Source: Lysobacter solisilvae (GTDB taxonomy: Bacteria; Pseudomonadota; Gammaproteobacteria; Xanthomonadales; Xanthomonadaceae). Taken from it: 64,000 bases of DNA. The stretch is taken from contig NZ_CP071518.1 in the NCBI RefSeq assembly GCF_016613535.2, positions 3,596,001 through 3,660,000 on the forward strand, given 5' to 3'. The notes under the pieces are model-generated. The model saw only the letters and a program-made list of their open reading frames with translations. It did not search any database and was not told the DNA's origin. A program made the position numbers and the translations under genes. Positions 25,328 through 33,943 of the stretch are shown here, one piece after another. Positions within the stretch are counted from its first letter, which is position 1. The number at the start of each line of letters is the position of its first letter.

Positions 25328-26123
25328 GGAGCGCTCCTGGAGTACCGTTCGGCGGGCGGTGTGAGGGGATCGCCGACGCGATGCCACGCGGACCACGCAA
25401 AGGGTCTCCACGCGCGGCATTGGCGTGACCTCGACGCTAGCCCCCTTCACGCGCAGCCCACAATTGGCCCTTGGCCCTATGCGCACAGCCCGTGGCGCTG
25501 AAATCCGCGTGCGCGCGTCACCGGCGATCGACGGCGCGTTCGATGGCTGCGCAGAAATATCCAGATGCCGATGGGCGGCCGCGGGGGGAGCAGGGCATGG
25601 GGACGCCAGGGCTGCGCCAGGCTGGCACCGTTCGTGCGATGCCTCGCCCCATGGCCGGGCTAGCGCGTGATTCTTCGGAGGGCGTGGCGCCGCACGAGTC
25701 GTCCATTGCCAGGCCGAGGAGTCCTGGGGCGCCCAAGGCTGGTGGAATCACCAGCACGAGCTGTGGCGACCGCGCAGATGCGGCAGCCACCAGGTCCGGC
25801 GGACCTGGAGGAGTGGTGATGCGTTGCGGGGACGGCGACGGGACGCGCGGCGACGGCACACGCTGGTTGCATCGACACATCCGGCCCATCTGGGGATCGC
25901 CGGCGGCTCTCGACGCTGGACATGGGCAGCACGCAGGCGGGCACGCCCGCCCACTGGCCGGCACGCGGGACGCAGTCGTTCGTCACCTGAGCGGGAAACA
26001 GGACACCCGGCGCCACTGCCAGGTCGCATCCGGTCCGATTCCCTGTGCAGCCGGATCGCCGAACTGGCACAAACCGGGATGGATAACGGACAAAAAAAAC
26101 CCCGCCGGAGCGGGGTTTCAATC
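25328..26123. other. Long intergenic region upstream of the decarboxylase operon
   Basis: Almost 800 bp between the decarboxylase start and tRNA-Cys. It must hold the operon promoter and any acid or amino-acid control sites, but none could be identified by eye. Several open frames of 80-280 codons cross it on both strands; they have shadow-like composition and two of them run through the tRNA genes, so none is called. Its right edge contains the tRNA-Cys terminator. Confidence 0.6.
26092..26118 (-). terminator. Rho-independent terminator of tRNA-Cys
   Basis: On the minus strand, GAAACCCCGC/GCGGGGTTT form a stem with a 4-base CCGG-type loop followed by a run of eight T (A-run at 26092-26099 on the plus strand), just downstream of the tRNA. 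Confidence 0.85.
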
Positions 26124-26197
26124 TGGAGGCCGAGGTCGGAATTGAACCGGCGTACGCGGATTTGCAGTCCGCTGCATAACCACTCTGCCACCCGGCC
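26124..26197 (-). tRNA. tRNA-Cys (GCA)
   Basis: A 74-nt gene including an encoded CCA. Acceptor GGCCGGG pairs with the 3' arm before TCCA; the anticodon loop reads CTGCAAA with anticodon GCA; the T-arm has GGTTCAATTCC. A D-arm TGGCAGAGTGGTTATGCA is present. It lies downstream of tRNA-Gly, matching the conserved pgsA-glycine-cysteine tRNA order of many gammaproteobacteria, but the two are separated by a terminator and a candidate promoter. Confidence 0.96.
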
Positions 26198-26211
26198 GGA
26201 TGACGTTTTCG

Positions 26212-26240
26212 ATTCTGACAGCGCGCGAACCATTTCGCAA
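26212..26240 (-). promoter_or_regulatory. Candidate separate promoter for tRNA-Cys
   Basis: On the minus strand TTGCGA (26240-26235) and CAGAAT (26217-26212) are 17 bp apart, each matching 4 of 6 consensus positions. The predicted start is about eight bases before the tRNA 5' end. This fits with the terminator that would cut off read-through from tRNA-Gly. Confidence 0.45.
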
Positions 26241-26290
26241 AGCAGCTCGATCGCAAAGAATCCTGATCGCAGACAAGCTCGCGGCTGATG

Positions 26291-26321
26291 AAAAAAACGA
26301 AGCCCCGCGAGCGGGGCTTCG
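26291..26321 (-). terminator. Rho-independent terminator of tRNA-Gly
   Basis: CGAAGCCCCGC and GCGGGGCTTCG form an 11-bp stem with a 2-base loop, followed on the minus strand by a seven-T run, ten bases downstream of the tRNA 3' end. Confidence 0.87.
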
Positions 26322-26330
26322 TCTGAAACT

Positions 26331-26406
<76 letters not shown>

Positions 26407-26418
26407 AGAGGAACCGAC

Positions 26419-26446
26419 ATTTTAGGCATGAATTTTTTGGTGTCAA
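26419..26446 (-). promoter_or_regulatory. Near-consensus sigma-70 promoter for tRNA-Gly
   Basis: Minus strand: TTGACA (26446-26441, perfect -35), 16-bp AT-rich spacer, TAAAAT (26424-26419, 5 of 6). The predicted start is about six bases before the mature tRNA. The TGA inside TTGACA is the stop codon of pgsA, so the promoter begins within the coding sequence. Confidence 0.8.
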
Positions 26447-27036
26447 CTGTTTCGTGAATCTTCCCTCAGGGTCGGCCAGGCCGCATGCAGGTAGGCCAGA
26501 CCGGACCACAGGGTCAGCAGCGCGGCGGCCGCGAGAAGCCATTCGCCGATGGTGAACACGGGGATCCGGATGACCCCGCCCGACCACCGCAGCAGCAACG
26601 GCTCGAAGTACAGCAGGAAGGCCAGCGCCACCATCTGCACGATGGTCTTGATCTTGCCGATGCTGGCCACTTTCACCCGGGCCCGCTGGCCCAGTTCAGC
26701 CATCCACTCGCGCAAAGCCGACACGGCGATCTCGCGGCCGATGATCACCGCCGCCCACAGCGCCATCCAGGGCGTCGGGTGCTTCTGGACGATCAGCAGC
26801 AGCGCCACGGCCACCATCAGCTTGTCGGCGACGGGGTCCAGGAAGGCGCCGAACGCCGAGGACTGGTCGTAGCGGCGGGCGATCCAGCCATCGAGCCAGT
26901 CGGTGACCGACGCCAGGACGAAGACGAACGCGGCCGCGAAGTTGGTCCAGTTGTTGGGAAGGTAGAACACCAGCACCAGCACGGGGATCAGCAGGATCCG
27001 CAGCAGGGTGAGCAGGGTCGGGACGGTCAACTTCAT
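26443..27036 (-). CDS. pgsA: CDP-diacylglycerol--glycerol-3-phosphate 3-phosphatidyltransferase
   Basis: A 197-residue integral membrane enzyme making phosphatidylglycerophosphate, the committed step to phosphatidylglycerol and cardiolipin. The CDP-alcohol phosphotransferase motif D-x2-DG-x2-AR-x8-G-x3-D-x3-D is complete in VTDWLDGWIARRYDQSSAFG and FLDPVADKL (about residues 50-80). It starts MKLTVPTLLTLLRI and has about five membrane segments. It follows uvrC on the same strand with a 14-bp gap, the classic uvrC-pgsA arrangement. Its TGA overlaps the tRNA-Gly -35 element. Confidence 0.96.
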   Translation of the reverse strand: MKLTVPTLLTLLRILLIPVLVLVFYLPNNWTNFAAAFVFVLASVTDWLDGWIARRYDQSSAFGAFLDPVADKLMVAVALLLIVQKHPTPWMALWAAVIIGREIAVSALREWMAELGQRARVKVASIGKIKTIVQMVALAFLLYFEPLLLRWSGGVIRIPVFTIGEWLLAAAALLTLWSGLAYLHAAWPTLREDSRNS

Positions 27037-27050
27037 TCGCGCAGGTTCTC

Positions 27051-28877
27051 TTACGTTTGCAGCCCGTGCAGGGTCGCATAGATGCGTGCGGCCAGCGCCT
27101 CGTTGACGCCGTCCACCCGCGCGATCTCCTCCACCCCCGCCGCCTTGAGCCCGCCCAGGCCACCGAAATGGCGCAGCAGCGCGGCACGGCGCCGCGGGCC
27201 GATACCCGGGATGTCCTCCAGCCTACTGGTGCTGCGCGCCTTCTGGCGACGGCCCCGGTGGCCGGTAATGGCAAAACGGTGCGCTTCGTCACGAACCTGC
27301 TGGACCAGCTGCAGGGCCGGCGACTGGGGGCCCGGATGCAGGGTCCGGCCGTCGGGAAGGAGCAATTCTTCCTCGCCGGGCCTGCGCTCCGGCCCCTTGG
27401 CGACGCCGACCAGGGCCACGCCATCCACTCCCAGGTCGGCCAGGGCGGCGCGTGCCTTGGCAACCTGCCCCGCCCCGCCGTCGATGAGCAGCACGTCCGG
27501 CAGGACGGTCTGCTCCTCCACGGCGCGCCGGAACCGGCGTTCGATCGCCTGGTGCATGGCCGCGTAGTCGTCCCCGGGCACGATGCCGGTGATGTTGTAG
27601 CGCCGGTACTGACCGCGCACCGGCCCTTCGCTGTCGAACACGACGCAGGAGGCCACGGTGGCCTCCCCCATCGTGTGGCTGATGTCGAAGCATTCGATGC
27701 GCGCCGGCAGCGCCGGCAGCCCGAGCAGGTCACGCAGGCCTTGTGCGCGGGCCAGCTGCGCGGCGTGGCTGGTACGTTCGCTGGCCAGGGACAGTTCGGC
27801 GTTGCGGCGGGCCAGGTCGAGATAGCCGGCTCGTTCGCCGCGCACGCTGGTGCGGATCTGCACCTTGCGTTCGCCGGTGGCCGAGAGGGCCTGTTCGATG
27901 AGTTCGCGATCGGGGATGTCGCGGTCGATCACAATCTCGCGCGGCGCGGCCTGTTCGGCGTAGTACTGGGATACGAAGGCCGCCAGGACCTCGGCTGCGT
28001 CGGTGCTGCCGCCGGTCCTGGGAAAGAAGGCGCGCGTGCCCAGGTTGCGGCCGTCGCGGAAGGCCAGCAGCAGTACGCAGGCCGCCGCGTCCTGCATGGC
28101 GATGGCCAGCACGTCCAGATCGGCGGCGCGTCCGTCGACGTACTGGCGTGCCTGCAGGCTGCGGATGGACTGCATGAGGTCGCGCAGGCGCGCGGCTTCC
28201 TCGAAGTCCAGCCGCCCGCTGGCCGCTTCCATGGCGGCGCCGAGTTCCTGGCTGAGTTCATCGCTGCGACCGTCGAGGAACAGGCCGGCCCGCCGCACGC
28301 TTTCGGCGTATTCGTCGGCGAAGACCAGATTCACGCAGGGGGCGCTGCAACGACCGATCTGGTGCTGCAGGCAGGGCCGCGAACGGTTGCGGAAGACGCT
28401 GTCCTCGCAGCTGCGCAGGCGGAACAGCTTGTGCATCAGGTTGAGCGTCTCGCGCACGGCGCCGACGCTCGCGTACGGGCCGAAGTAGCGGCCAGGCACC
28501 GCGCGCGGGCCCCGGTGCATCGCGATCCGCGGCCAGTCCTCGTTGGTCAGCAGCACGTAGGGGTAACTCTTGTCGTCGCGCAGCAGCACGTTGTAGCGCG
28601 GCTTGAGCGACTTGATGAGCTGGTTCTCGAGCAGCAGCGCCTCGGTCTCGGTGCGCGTGACCGTCACCTCCATGCGCGCGACCTGCGCCAGCATGGTCAT
28701 GATCCGCGGCGACTTCGGCGTGGCGTTGAAGTAGCTGGCCACGCGGTTCTTCAGCGCGCCGGCCTTGCCGACGTACAGCACGCCCTCGTCGGCCGCGATC
28801 ATCCGGTACACGCCGGGCGCGGTGTTCAGGCCCTTGACGAAGGCCTTGCCGTCGAAGGCGGGCGGTTTTGCGGTCAT
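27051..28877 (-). CDS. uvrC: Excinuclease ABC subunit C
   Basis: A 608-residue nuclease that makes both incisions in UvrAB-marked damaged DNA. The GIY-YIG domain is at about residues 10-95 (TAPGVYRMIAADEGVLYVGK, GALKNRVASYF), the Cys-rich region at about 150-175 (RPCLQHQIGRCSAPCVN), UVR motif at about 205-225 (EAARLRDLMQSI), RNase H-like endonuclease domain at about 380-540 (RIECFDISHTMGEATVAS, LLIDGGAGQV) and tandem helix-hairpin-helix at the end (LEDIPGIGPRRRAALLRHFG). Full length. Upstream, 180 bp separate it from kdsB, in which no gene was seen. Confidence 0.97.
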   Translation of the reverse strand: MTAKPPAFDGKAFVKGLNTAPGVYRMIAADEGVLYVGKAGALKNRVASYFNATPKSPRIMTMLAQVARMEVTVTRTETEALLLENQLIKSLKPRYNVLLRDDKSYPYVLLTNEDWPRIAMHRGPRAVPGRYFGPYASVGAVRETLNLMHKLFRLRSCEDSVFRNRSRPCLQHQIGRCSAPCVNLVFADEYAESVRRAGLFLDGRSDELSQELGAAMEAASGRLDFEEAARLRDLMQSIRSLQARQYVDGRAADLDVLAIAMQDAAACVLLLAFRDGRNLGTRAFFPRTGGSTDAAEVLAAFVSQYYAEQAAPREIVIDRDIPDRELIEQALSATGERKVQIRTSVRGERAGYLDLARRNAELSLASERTSHAAQLARAQGLRDLLGLPALPARIECFDISHTMGEATVASCVVFDSEGPVRGQYRRYNITGIVPGDDYAAMHQAIERRFRRAVEEQTVLPDVLLIDGGAGQVAKARAALADLGVDGVALVGVAKGPERRPGEEELLLPDGRTLHPGPQSPALQLVQQVRDEAHRFAITGHRGRRQKARSTSRLEDIPGIGPRRRAALLRHFGGLGGLKAAGVEEIARVDGVNEALAARIYATLHGLQT

Positions 28878-29057
28878 CGGGGCGCGGATCGGACGCGTAA
28901 AAAGGACTGGGAGAACTGGGGCCGATTATGCGTCAGGGCAAGGCGGCGACCGGTGCGGAGGCGGGATCGCCAGCACGGGGCACTCGCGGCGACGCAGGCC
29001 GGGACACTTGTTCAGGCGCCTTGTTCAGTCCCCACGCGACGGCCTGCGCGCCGGGCT

Positions 29058-29831
29058 TCAGCCTTGGGCCGCCATGCGCGCCTGCGCCCGCGCAAGGTCC
29101 TCGGGCGTATCCACGCCAGGCGGGAACGGCTCCGGCGTGGCGGCGACGGCAATGCGATATCCGGCCTCCAGGACGCGCAGCTGTTCCAGGGATTCGACCT
29201 GCTCGAGCCGTCCCGGCGGCATCGCGGCGAACTGCTGCAGGAAACCCGCGCGATAGGCATAGATGCCGATATGCCGCCACCAGTGGCCGCCGGTGGGCAA
29301 CCGGGTGCGATCGTCCGCGAACGCGTCGCGCGGCCAGGGCAACGGTGCCCGGCTGAAATAAAGCGCGTCCCCGTTGTGGCCCTGTACCAGCTTCACGGCA
29401 TTGGGATCGAACAGGGTCGCGGCGTCGTCGATGGGTGCGGCCAGCGTGGCCATGTCGGCGCCGCTGCGCACGAGCAGGTCGGCCACGGCGCGAATCCCCT
29501 GGGCCGGGGCGAAAGGCTCGTCGCCCTGCAGGTTGACCACGACGGTGTGGGCGTCCCAGCCGGCGATGCGCGCGCACTCGGCGAGGCGGTCCGTGCCGGA
29601 GGCGTGCGAGGCCGAGGTCATCGCAATCCGTACGCCACTGCCCTCCAGTGCGTCCGCGATGCGCGAGTCGTCCGCCGCCACCCAGACTTCGGTGGCGCCT
29701 GCCGCCAGCGCGCGACGCGCCACGTGCAACACGAGCGGTTCGCCGGCGAGCAGCTGCATCGGTTTGCCCGGCAGCCGAGTGGCGGCGTAGCGGGCGGGAA
29801 TGGCGACGACAAAGGACGTGTGATCGCTCAT
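29058..29831 (-). CDS. kdsB: 3-deoxy-manno-octulosonate cytidylyltransferase
   Basis: A 257-residue enzyme that activates Kdo as CMP-Kdo for lipopolysaccharide inner-core synthesis. Signature: [20 protein letters not shown] (nucleotide-binding loop, residues 7-26), [34 protein letters not shown] (about 98-117), and [16 protein letters not shown]. It is downstream of lpxK and msbA, so the leftward cluster covers sequential steps in lipid A-Kdo assembly. The 148 bp between lpxK and kdsB hold no ORF. Confidence 0.96.
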   Translation of the reverse strand: MSDHTSFVVAIPARYAATRLPGKPMQLLAGEPLVLHVARRALAAGATEVWVAADDSRIADALEGSGVRIAMTSASHASGTDRLAECARIAGWDAHTVVVNLQGDEPFAPAQGIRAVADLLVRSGADMATLAAPIDDAATLFDPNAVKLVQGHNGDALYFSRAPLPWPRDAFADDRTRLPTGGHWWRHIGIYAYRAGFLQQFAAMPPGRLEQVESLEQLRVLEAGYRIAVAATPEPFPPGVDTPEDLARAQARMAAQG

Positions 29832-29979
29832 GCGGAGGCGCTCATGCGGTGGCGGTCATGCCGCAGTCGTGGATGGCGTCGTGGAGAAAGCGGTCCAGCG
29901 ATGGAGCGGAATCGGCGACAACTGGGGTTGGCGCCTGTCCGCACGCGACGCGCCGGCACGGCTGAGAACCCGCGGGCGA

Positions 29980-30987
29980 TCACCCTCGCTGGACCCGGCT
30001 GAGCAGTGCAACCCAGAACGCCTCGGGCAATTCGGCGCGCACCGGCACGCTGTAGAAATCATCGTTCGCCAGCGCGCCGCACTTCACCGCGTCCTTCTCC
30101 GTCATCAGCACCGGCAGGCGGCTGCCGAACTCGAAGTCGGCCGCCTCGTAGCGATGGTGGTCGTCGAAGGCATGCGGCACGACCGCGATGCCGAGGCCGC
30201 GCAGCATCGAGAAGAAGCGCTCCGGGTCGCCGATGCCGGCAACCGCGTGCACGCGCTGCCCGGAGAACGAAGCCAGCGGGCGCGCCCGCCCGGAAGTCAG
30301 GGGCAGCGCCAGGTCGCCGTGCAGGCGCATCGGCCATTCGCCGAAACCGGCGCCCACATGCCCCGGCGCCGGCACGCCGCCCAGGTTCACCACGCGGAAA
30401 TGGCATTGCTGTGCCCGCTCCACCGGCTCGCGCAATGGTCCGGCGGGCAGGAGTTCGGCATTGCCATAGCGGCGCCGGCCGTCGATGACTTCGATCTCGA
30501 CGTCGCGGGCAAGTGCGTAATGCTGCAGGCCGTCGTCGCAGACGATGATGTCGCAGCCGGCCTCCTTGAGCGCCAGCGCCGCGTCCGCACGGCGACGGTC
30601 GACGCGCAGCTTCACGCCGGTGCGGCTTGCGATCAGCGCCGGTTCGTCGCCCACGTGCTCGGGCGCGCTGTCGCGCTCGACCCACAAGGGGACGCGTGGA
30701 TTGTCGCGGCCGTAGCCGCGGCTGGCGACACCGGGATTCCAGCCTTCGGTGCGCAGGCGTTCGACCAGGGCGATGGTGAGCGGCGTCTTGCCGGTTCCTC
30801 CCACGCTGATGTTGCCTACCACGATCACCGGGATGCCGGGATGCCGCGCGCGCTTCCAGCCGCGGGCGAACGCGCGCCGGCGCAGGCCGGTCAGCGCGGC
30901 GTACAGGGCCGCCAGCATGCGCATGCCGATCGGGCTGCGGGCTTCGCCGTACCAGTACCCCGGCCATTGCTTGCGCGACAAGCTCAT
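29980..30987 (-). CDS. lpxK: Tetraacyldisaccharide 4'-kinase
   Basis: A 335-residue inner-membrane kinase that phosphorylates the 4' position of the lipid A precursor. The Walker A is [20 protein letters not shown] (about residues 55-75), followed by [35 protein letters not shown] and the C-terminal [20 protein letters not shown] and [10 protein letters not shown]. It overlaps msbA by 4 bp (ATGA), indicating translational coupling: the flippase and the kinase are made together. Confidence 0.96.
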   Translation of the reverse strand: MSLSRKQWPGYWYGEARSPIGMRMLAALYAALTGLRRRAFARGWKRARHPGIPVIVVGNISVGGTGKTPLTIALVERLRTEGWNPGVASRGYGRDNPRVPLWVERDSAPEHVGDEPALIASRTGVKLRVDRRRADAALALKEAGCDIIVCDDGLQHYALARDVEIEVIDGRRRYGNAELLPAGPLREPVERAQQCHFRVVNLGGVPAPGHVGAGFGEWPMRLHGDLALPLTSGRARPLASFSGQRVHAVAGIGDPERFFSMLRGLGIAVVPHAFDDHHRYEAADFEFGSRLPVLMTEKDAVKCGALANDDFYSVPVRAELPEAFWVALLSRVQRG

Positions 30988-32729
30988 TCCTCCCGGAACT
31001 GCATGCGGTGCAGGTGTGCGTAAAGGCCACCGGCTGCGAGCAGTTCATGGTGGGTGCCGCGTTCGACGATGCGCCCGTGGTCGAGCACCAGCACCTGGTC
31101 GGCGTGCTCGATGGTCGACAGCCGGTGGGCGATCACCAGCGTGGTCCGGTTGGGCATGAGGTGGTTCAACGCGTCCTGCACGAGCCGCTCGGACTCGGTG
31201 TCGAGCGCCGCGGTGGCCTCGTCCAGGATCAGCACCGGCGCGTCCTTCAGCATGGCCCGGGCAATGGCCACGCGCTGGCGCTGGCCACCGGACAGCCGGC
31301 CACCCTTGGTGCCCAGGCTGGTGTCGAGGCCTTCGGGCAGGCGTTCGACGAACTCCATGGCGTTGGCGGCGCGCACGGCACGCTCCAGCGCTTCGGGCGA
31401 GGCATCCTGCATCTCGCCATAGGCCACGTTGGCGGCCACCGAACCGTCGAACAGCATCACCTGCTGTCCGACCAGCGCCAGCTGCCTGCGCAGGTCGGTC
31501 AGGCGGTATTCCTGCAGTGGATGCCCATCGAGCCGGATCTCACCGGACTCGGGGTCGTAGAAGCGCGGGATCAGCTTGATGAGCGACGACTTCCCGCTGC
31601 CGGAGCGCCCGACGATGGCGGTCACGGTGCCCGGGCGCGCGGTGAAACTGATGCCGGCGATGGCCGGCTCGGTCTGGCCGGGATAGCGCGCGGTGACGTC
31701 GCGGAACTCGATCACGCCCTGTGCGCGCGTGAGTTCGCGCGTCCCGATGTCGGCCTCGTCGGGTGCGTCGAGCACCTCGAACAGGCGGTCGGCCGAAGCC
31801 ACGCCCCGCTGCAGCATGCCCTGCACGTTGGTGAGCTGCTTCAGGGCCGGGATGATGGCCATCATCGACATCATCAGGGCCACGAAGCCGCCAGCGGAGA
31901 GACGGTCCGCCATCGCCTCGCGCCCAGCCAGGAACAGCAGCAGGGCCAAGGCCACCGAGCCCATCAACTGCACGACCGCCGACGAGATGCTGCGCGTGGA
32001 TTCGACCTTCATGCTCAGGCCCAGATGGGTATCGGCCTGGCTTTCGTAGCGCGCCAGTTCCACGCCCTGGGCGCCGTACACCTTCACTTCCTGCTGGTTG
32101 GAAAGGGCCTGGTCGGCGGCCTGCATCAGCTTGCCGCTGCTTTCCTGGATGCGGTGGCTGATGCGCCGGTAACGCTTGCCCACCTTGTCCATCATCCAGG
32201 CCAGGGGCGGCGCCATCAGCAGGATCGCCACGGTCACCTGCCAGCTGGTCAGCAGCATCACGATCAGCGCGGCGATGACCTGGAAGGACTGCTGCAGCAT
32301 GACCTTCATCGCGTCGATGGCGGCCTGCGCCACCTGGTCGCTGTCCGACCCCAGGCGCACCAGCATGCCCGGCACCGGTTCGACGTCGAACCGCGATCCC
32401 GGCAGGCGCAGGTACTTGCCCAGCACCTGCACACGCAGGTCGCGGGCGATGCTGCGGCCCGAGCGGCCCATGTTCATGTCGGTCAGGTAGCCCGCGATGC
32501 CGCGCACCACGAACAGGCCGATGATGGCCAGTGGCAACAACGCGCTGCGGCTGGCGTCCTTGTCGATGAAGGTGGTGTTGATCACCGGCTCCATCAGCTT
32601 GGTGAAGGCGCCGCCCGCGGCGGCCTCCACCAGCATGCCGACGAAGGCGATCGCCAGCAGCGGGCGGTAGGGCCGCGCAAACCCGATCAGTCGCCGGTAG
32701 ACGAGCCACGGCGCGACGCGGTCGGTCAC
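30984..32729 (-). CDS. msbA: Lipid A export ABC transporter, permease/ATPase
   Basis: A 581-residue half-transporter that flips core-lipid A across the inner membrane. It has six membrane segments in about residues 15-320 (including PAFGFARP-type N-terminus and [19 protein letters not shown]), then the ATPase domain: Walker [18 protein letters not shown] (about 375), Q-loop [16 protein letters not shown], signature [14 protein letters not shown], Walker [13 protein letters not shown] and H-loop [16 protein letters not shown]. Start ATG 32729 overlaps the exbD stop by 4 bp. Flanked by lpxK, exbD and exbB as in other Lysobacterales. Confidence 0.96.
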   Translation of the reverse strand: MTDRVAPWLVYRRLIGFARPYRPLLAIAFVGMLVEAAAGGAFTKLMEPVINTTFIDKDASRSALLPLAIIGLFVVRGIAGYLTDMNMGRSGRSIARDLRVQVLGKYLRLPGSRFDVEPVPGMLVRLGSDSDQVAQAAIDAMKVMLQQSFQVIAALIVMLLTSWQVTVAILLMAPPLAWMMDKVGKRYRRISHRIQESSGKLMQAADQALSNQQEVKVYGAQGVELARYESQADTHLGLSMKVESTRSISSAVVQLMGSVALALLLFLAGREAMADRLSAGGFVALMMSMMAIIPALKQLTNVQGMLQRGVASADRLFEVLDAPDEADIGTRELTRAQGVIEFRDVTARYPGQTEPAIAGISFTARPGTVTAIVGRSGSGKSSLIKLIPRFYDPESGEIRLDGHPLQEYRLTDLRRQLALVGQQVMLFDGSVAANVAYGEMQDASPEALERAVRAANAMEFVERLPEGLDTSLGTKGGRLSGGQRQRVAIARAMLKDAPVLILDEATAALDTESERLVQDALNHLMPNRTTLVIAHRLSTIEHADQVLVLDHGRIVERGTHHELLAAGGLYAHLHRMQFREE

Positions 32730-33163
32730 TGCGTTTTTCCCTGCGGCCGGACTTCCGGGGCGGTGGCGATCATGACCTGGCGGAAGCCCAGCTGGCCGAG
32801 CGCGTCGTAGGCCGTCACCACCGCCTGGTGCTGGGTGCGGGCGTCGGCGCGCAGCAGGACCTTGCGGTTGCGGTCGCTGCCAGCGACTTCGGCCAGCGTG
32901 GCCTTCAGCGACTCGATGTCGTCGCGCAGGACTTCACGGTCATCGACGAAGTAGCGGCCATCGGCATTGATGAGCACGCTGAGCGCGCGGGAGGAGTCCT
33001 TGGCGTCTTCGCCCGTCGCGCGCGGCAGCTCGAGCTTGAGCACCGAACGCGCGTCGAAGGTGGCGGTGACGACGAAGAAGATGATCAGCACCAGGATGAC
33101 GTCGATCAGCGGGATCATGTTGATCTCCGGTTCGTCGTCCTTGCGGTGGTCGCGGATTCTCAT
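32726..33163 (-). CDS. exbD: ExbD/TolR family biopolymer transport protein
   Basis: A 145-residue protein with one membrane segment near the N-terminus carrying the conserved proton-relay Asp (NMIPLIDVILVLIIFFVVTA, about residues 15-35) and a periplasmic C-terminal domain (LPRATGEDAKDSSRALSVLI, VLLRADARTQHQAVVTAYDA). It partners with the ExbB-like protein encoded just upstream to form a proton-driven motor. Location beside msbA suggests, but does not prove, a link with envelope lipid transport rather than TonB-dependent uptake; no tonB gene is near. Confidence 0.92.
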   Translation of the reverse strand: MRIRDHRKDDEPEINMIPLIDVILVLIIFFVVTATFDARSVLKLELPRATGEDAKDSSRALSVLINADGRYFVDDREVLRDDIESLKATLAEVAGSDRNRKVLLRADARTQHQAVVTAYDALGQLGFRQVMIATAPEVRPQGKTQ

Positions 33164-33180
33164 GGAAGGCCGGCCGCCGC

Positions 33181-33843
33181 TCAGCCGCCGCTGACCGGGG
33201 GCGTGATGCCGTGCGCGCCGGCCGAGACTTTCGCCGAGGCAGGACGCAGGTCGATGGTGTCCAGCAGCTGCATGGCCTCATGCTCCATGTCGACGATGTA
33301 CTCGGCGATGCGGCCCCGGAACCAGCGATGGGCGATCAGGGCGGGAATGGCGACGATCATGCCAGCCGCGGTGCAGACCAGGGCCTTGCCGATACCGCCG
33401 GCCAGCTGGTTCACGTCGCCGATGCCGTGGTCGAGGATGCCCAGGAACATCTGGATCATGCCGACGACGGTGCCGAACAGGCCCAGCAGCGGCCCGGCGG
33501 CAGAAATGGTGCCCAGCGTGTTCAGGTAACGCTCCATCCGGTGCACCAGGTGCCGGCCGACGTCCTCGATCCGCTCACGGATCTGGTCGCGCGGACGCAG
33601 CCGGACGTCCAGAGCCGCCGCCAGCAAGGCGCCCAGGGGGGACGTAGCGCGCAGGGACTCGATGTGGGCCGGGTCGAGCTTGCCGCCCGAGGCCCACGCC
33701 CGCACTTCCTTTCCAAGGCCCGGAGGCAGCACGGACCGCCGGCGCAGGGTCCAGGCGCGTTCGACCACGATCGTCAGCGCCAGCACCGACAGCAACAGCA
33801 GCGGAATCATCGGCCAACCGCCGGCCTTGACCAGTTCCAGCAC
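33181..33843 (-). CDS. exbB: ExbB/TolQ/MotA-type proton channel protein
   Basis: A 220-residue protein with three membrane segments: GGWPMIPLLLLSVLALTIVV near the N-terminus, then TLGTISAAGPLLGLFGTVVG and NQLAGGIGKALVCTAAGMIV in the conserved MotA/TolQ/ExbB channel core. Start is GTG at 33843, the first codon compatible with the short N-terminus. It is 17 bp upstream of exbD on the same strand. The order comEC-exbB-exbD-msbA-lpxK is characteristic of Xanthomonas relatives. Confidence 0.92.
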   Translation of the reverse strand: MLELVKAGGWPMIPLLLLSVLALTIVVERAWTLRRRSVLPPGLGKEVRAWASGGKLDPAHIESLRATSPLGALLAAALDVRLRPRDQIRERIEDVGRHLVHRMERYLNTLGTISAAGPLLGLFGTVVGMIQMFLGILDHGIGDVNQLAGGIGKALVCTAAGMIVAIPALIAHRWFRGRIAEYIVDMEHEAMQLLDTIDLRPASAKVSAGAHGITPPVSGG

Positions 33844-33943
33844 TCGCTAACTCCCGGCCCGCGGCCGCGTGAAGGACAGTACGACCGATAGCATACGTAG
33901 CGGGCCGCATGGTGGCGACATATCCGGGCGCGGCGGGGTCGAT

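Noticed and set aside
21020..25501. A 1493-codon plus-strand ORF antisense to the decarboxylase
   Set aside because: It is a shadow frame; its composition is Arg/Gly/His/Asp-rich and the opposite strand encodes conserved enzymes.
27057..30002. A 981-codon ORF antisense to uvrC and kdsB
   Set aside because: Shadow frame of high-GC coding DNA; the opposite strand has full-length conserved genes.
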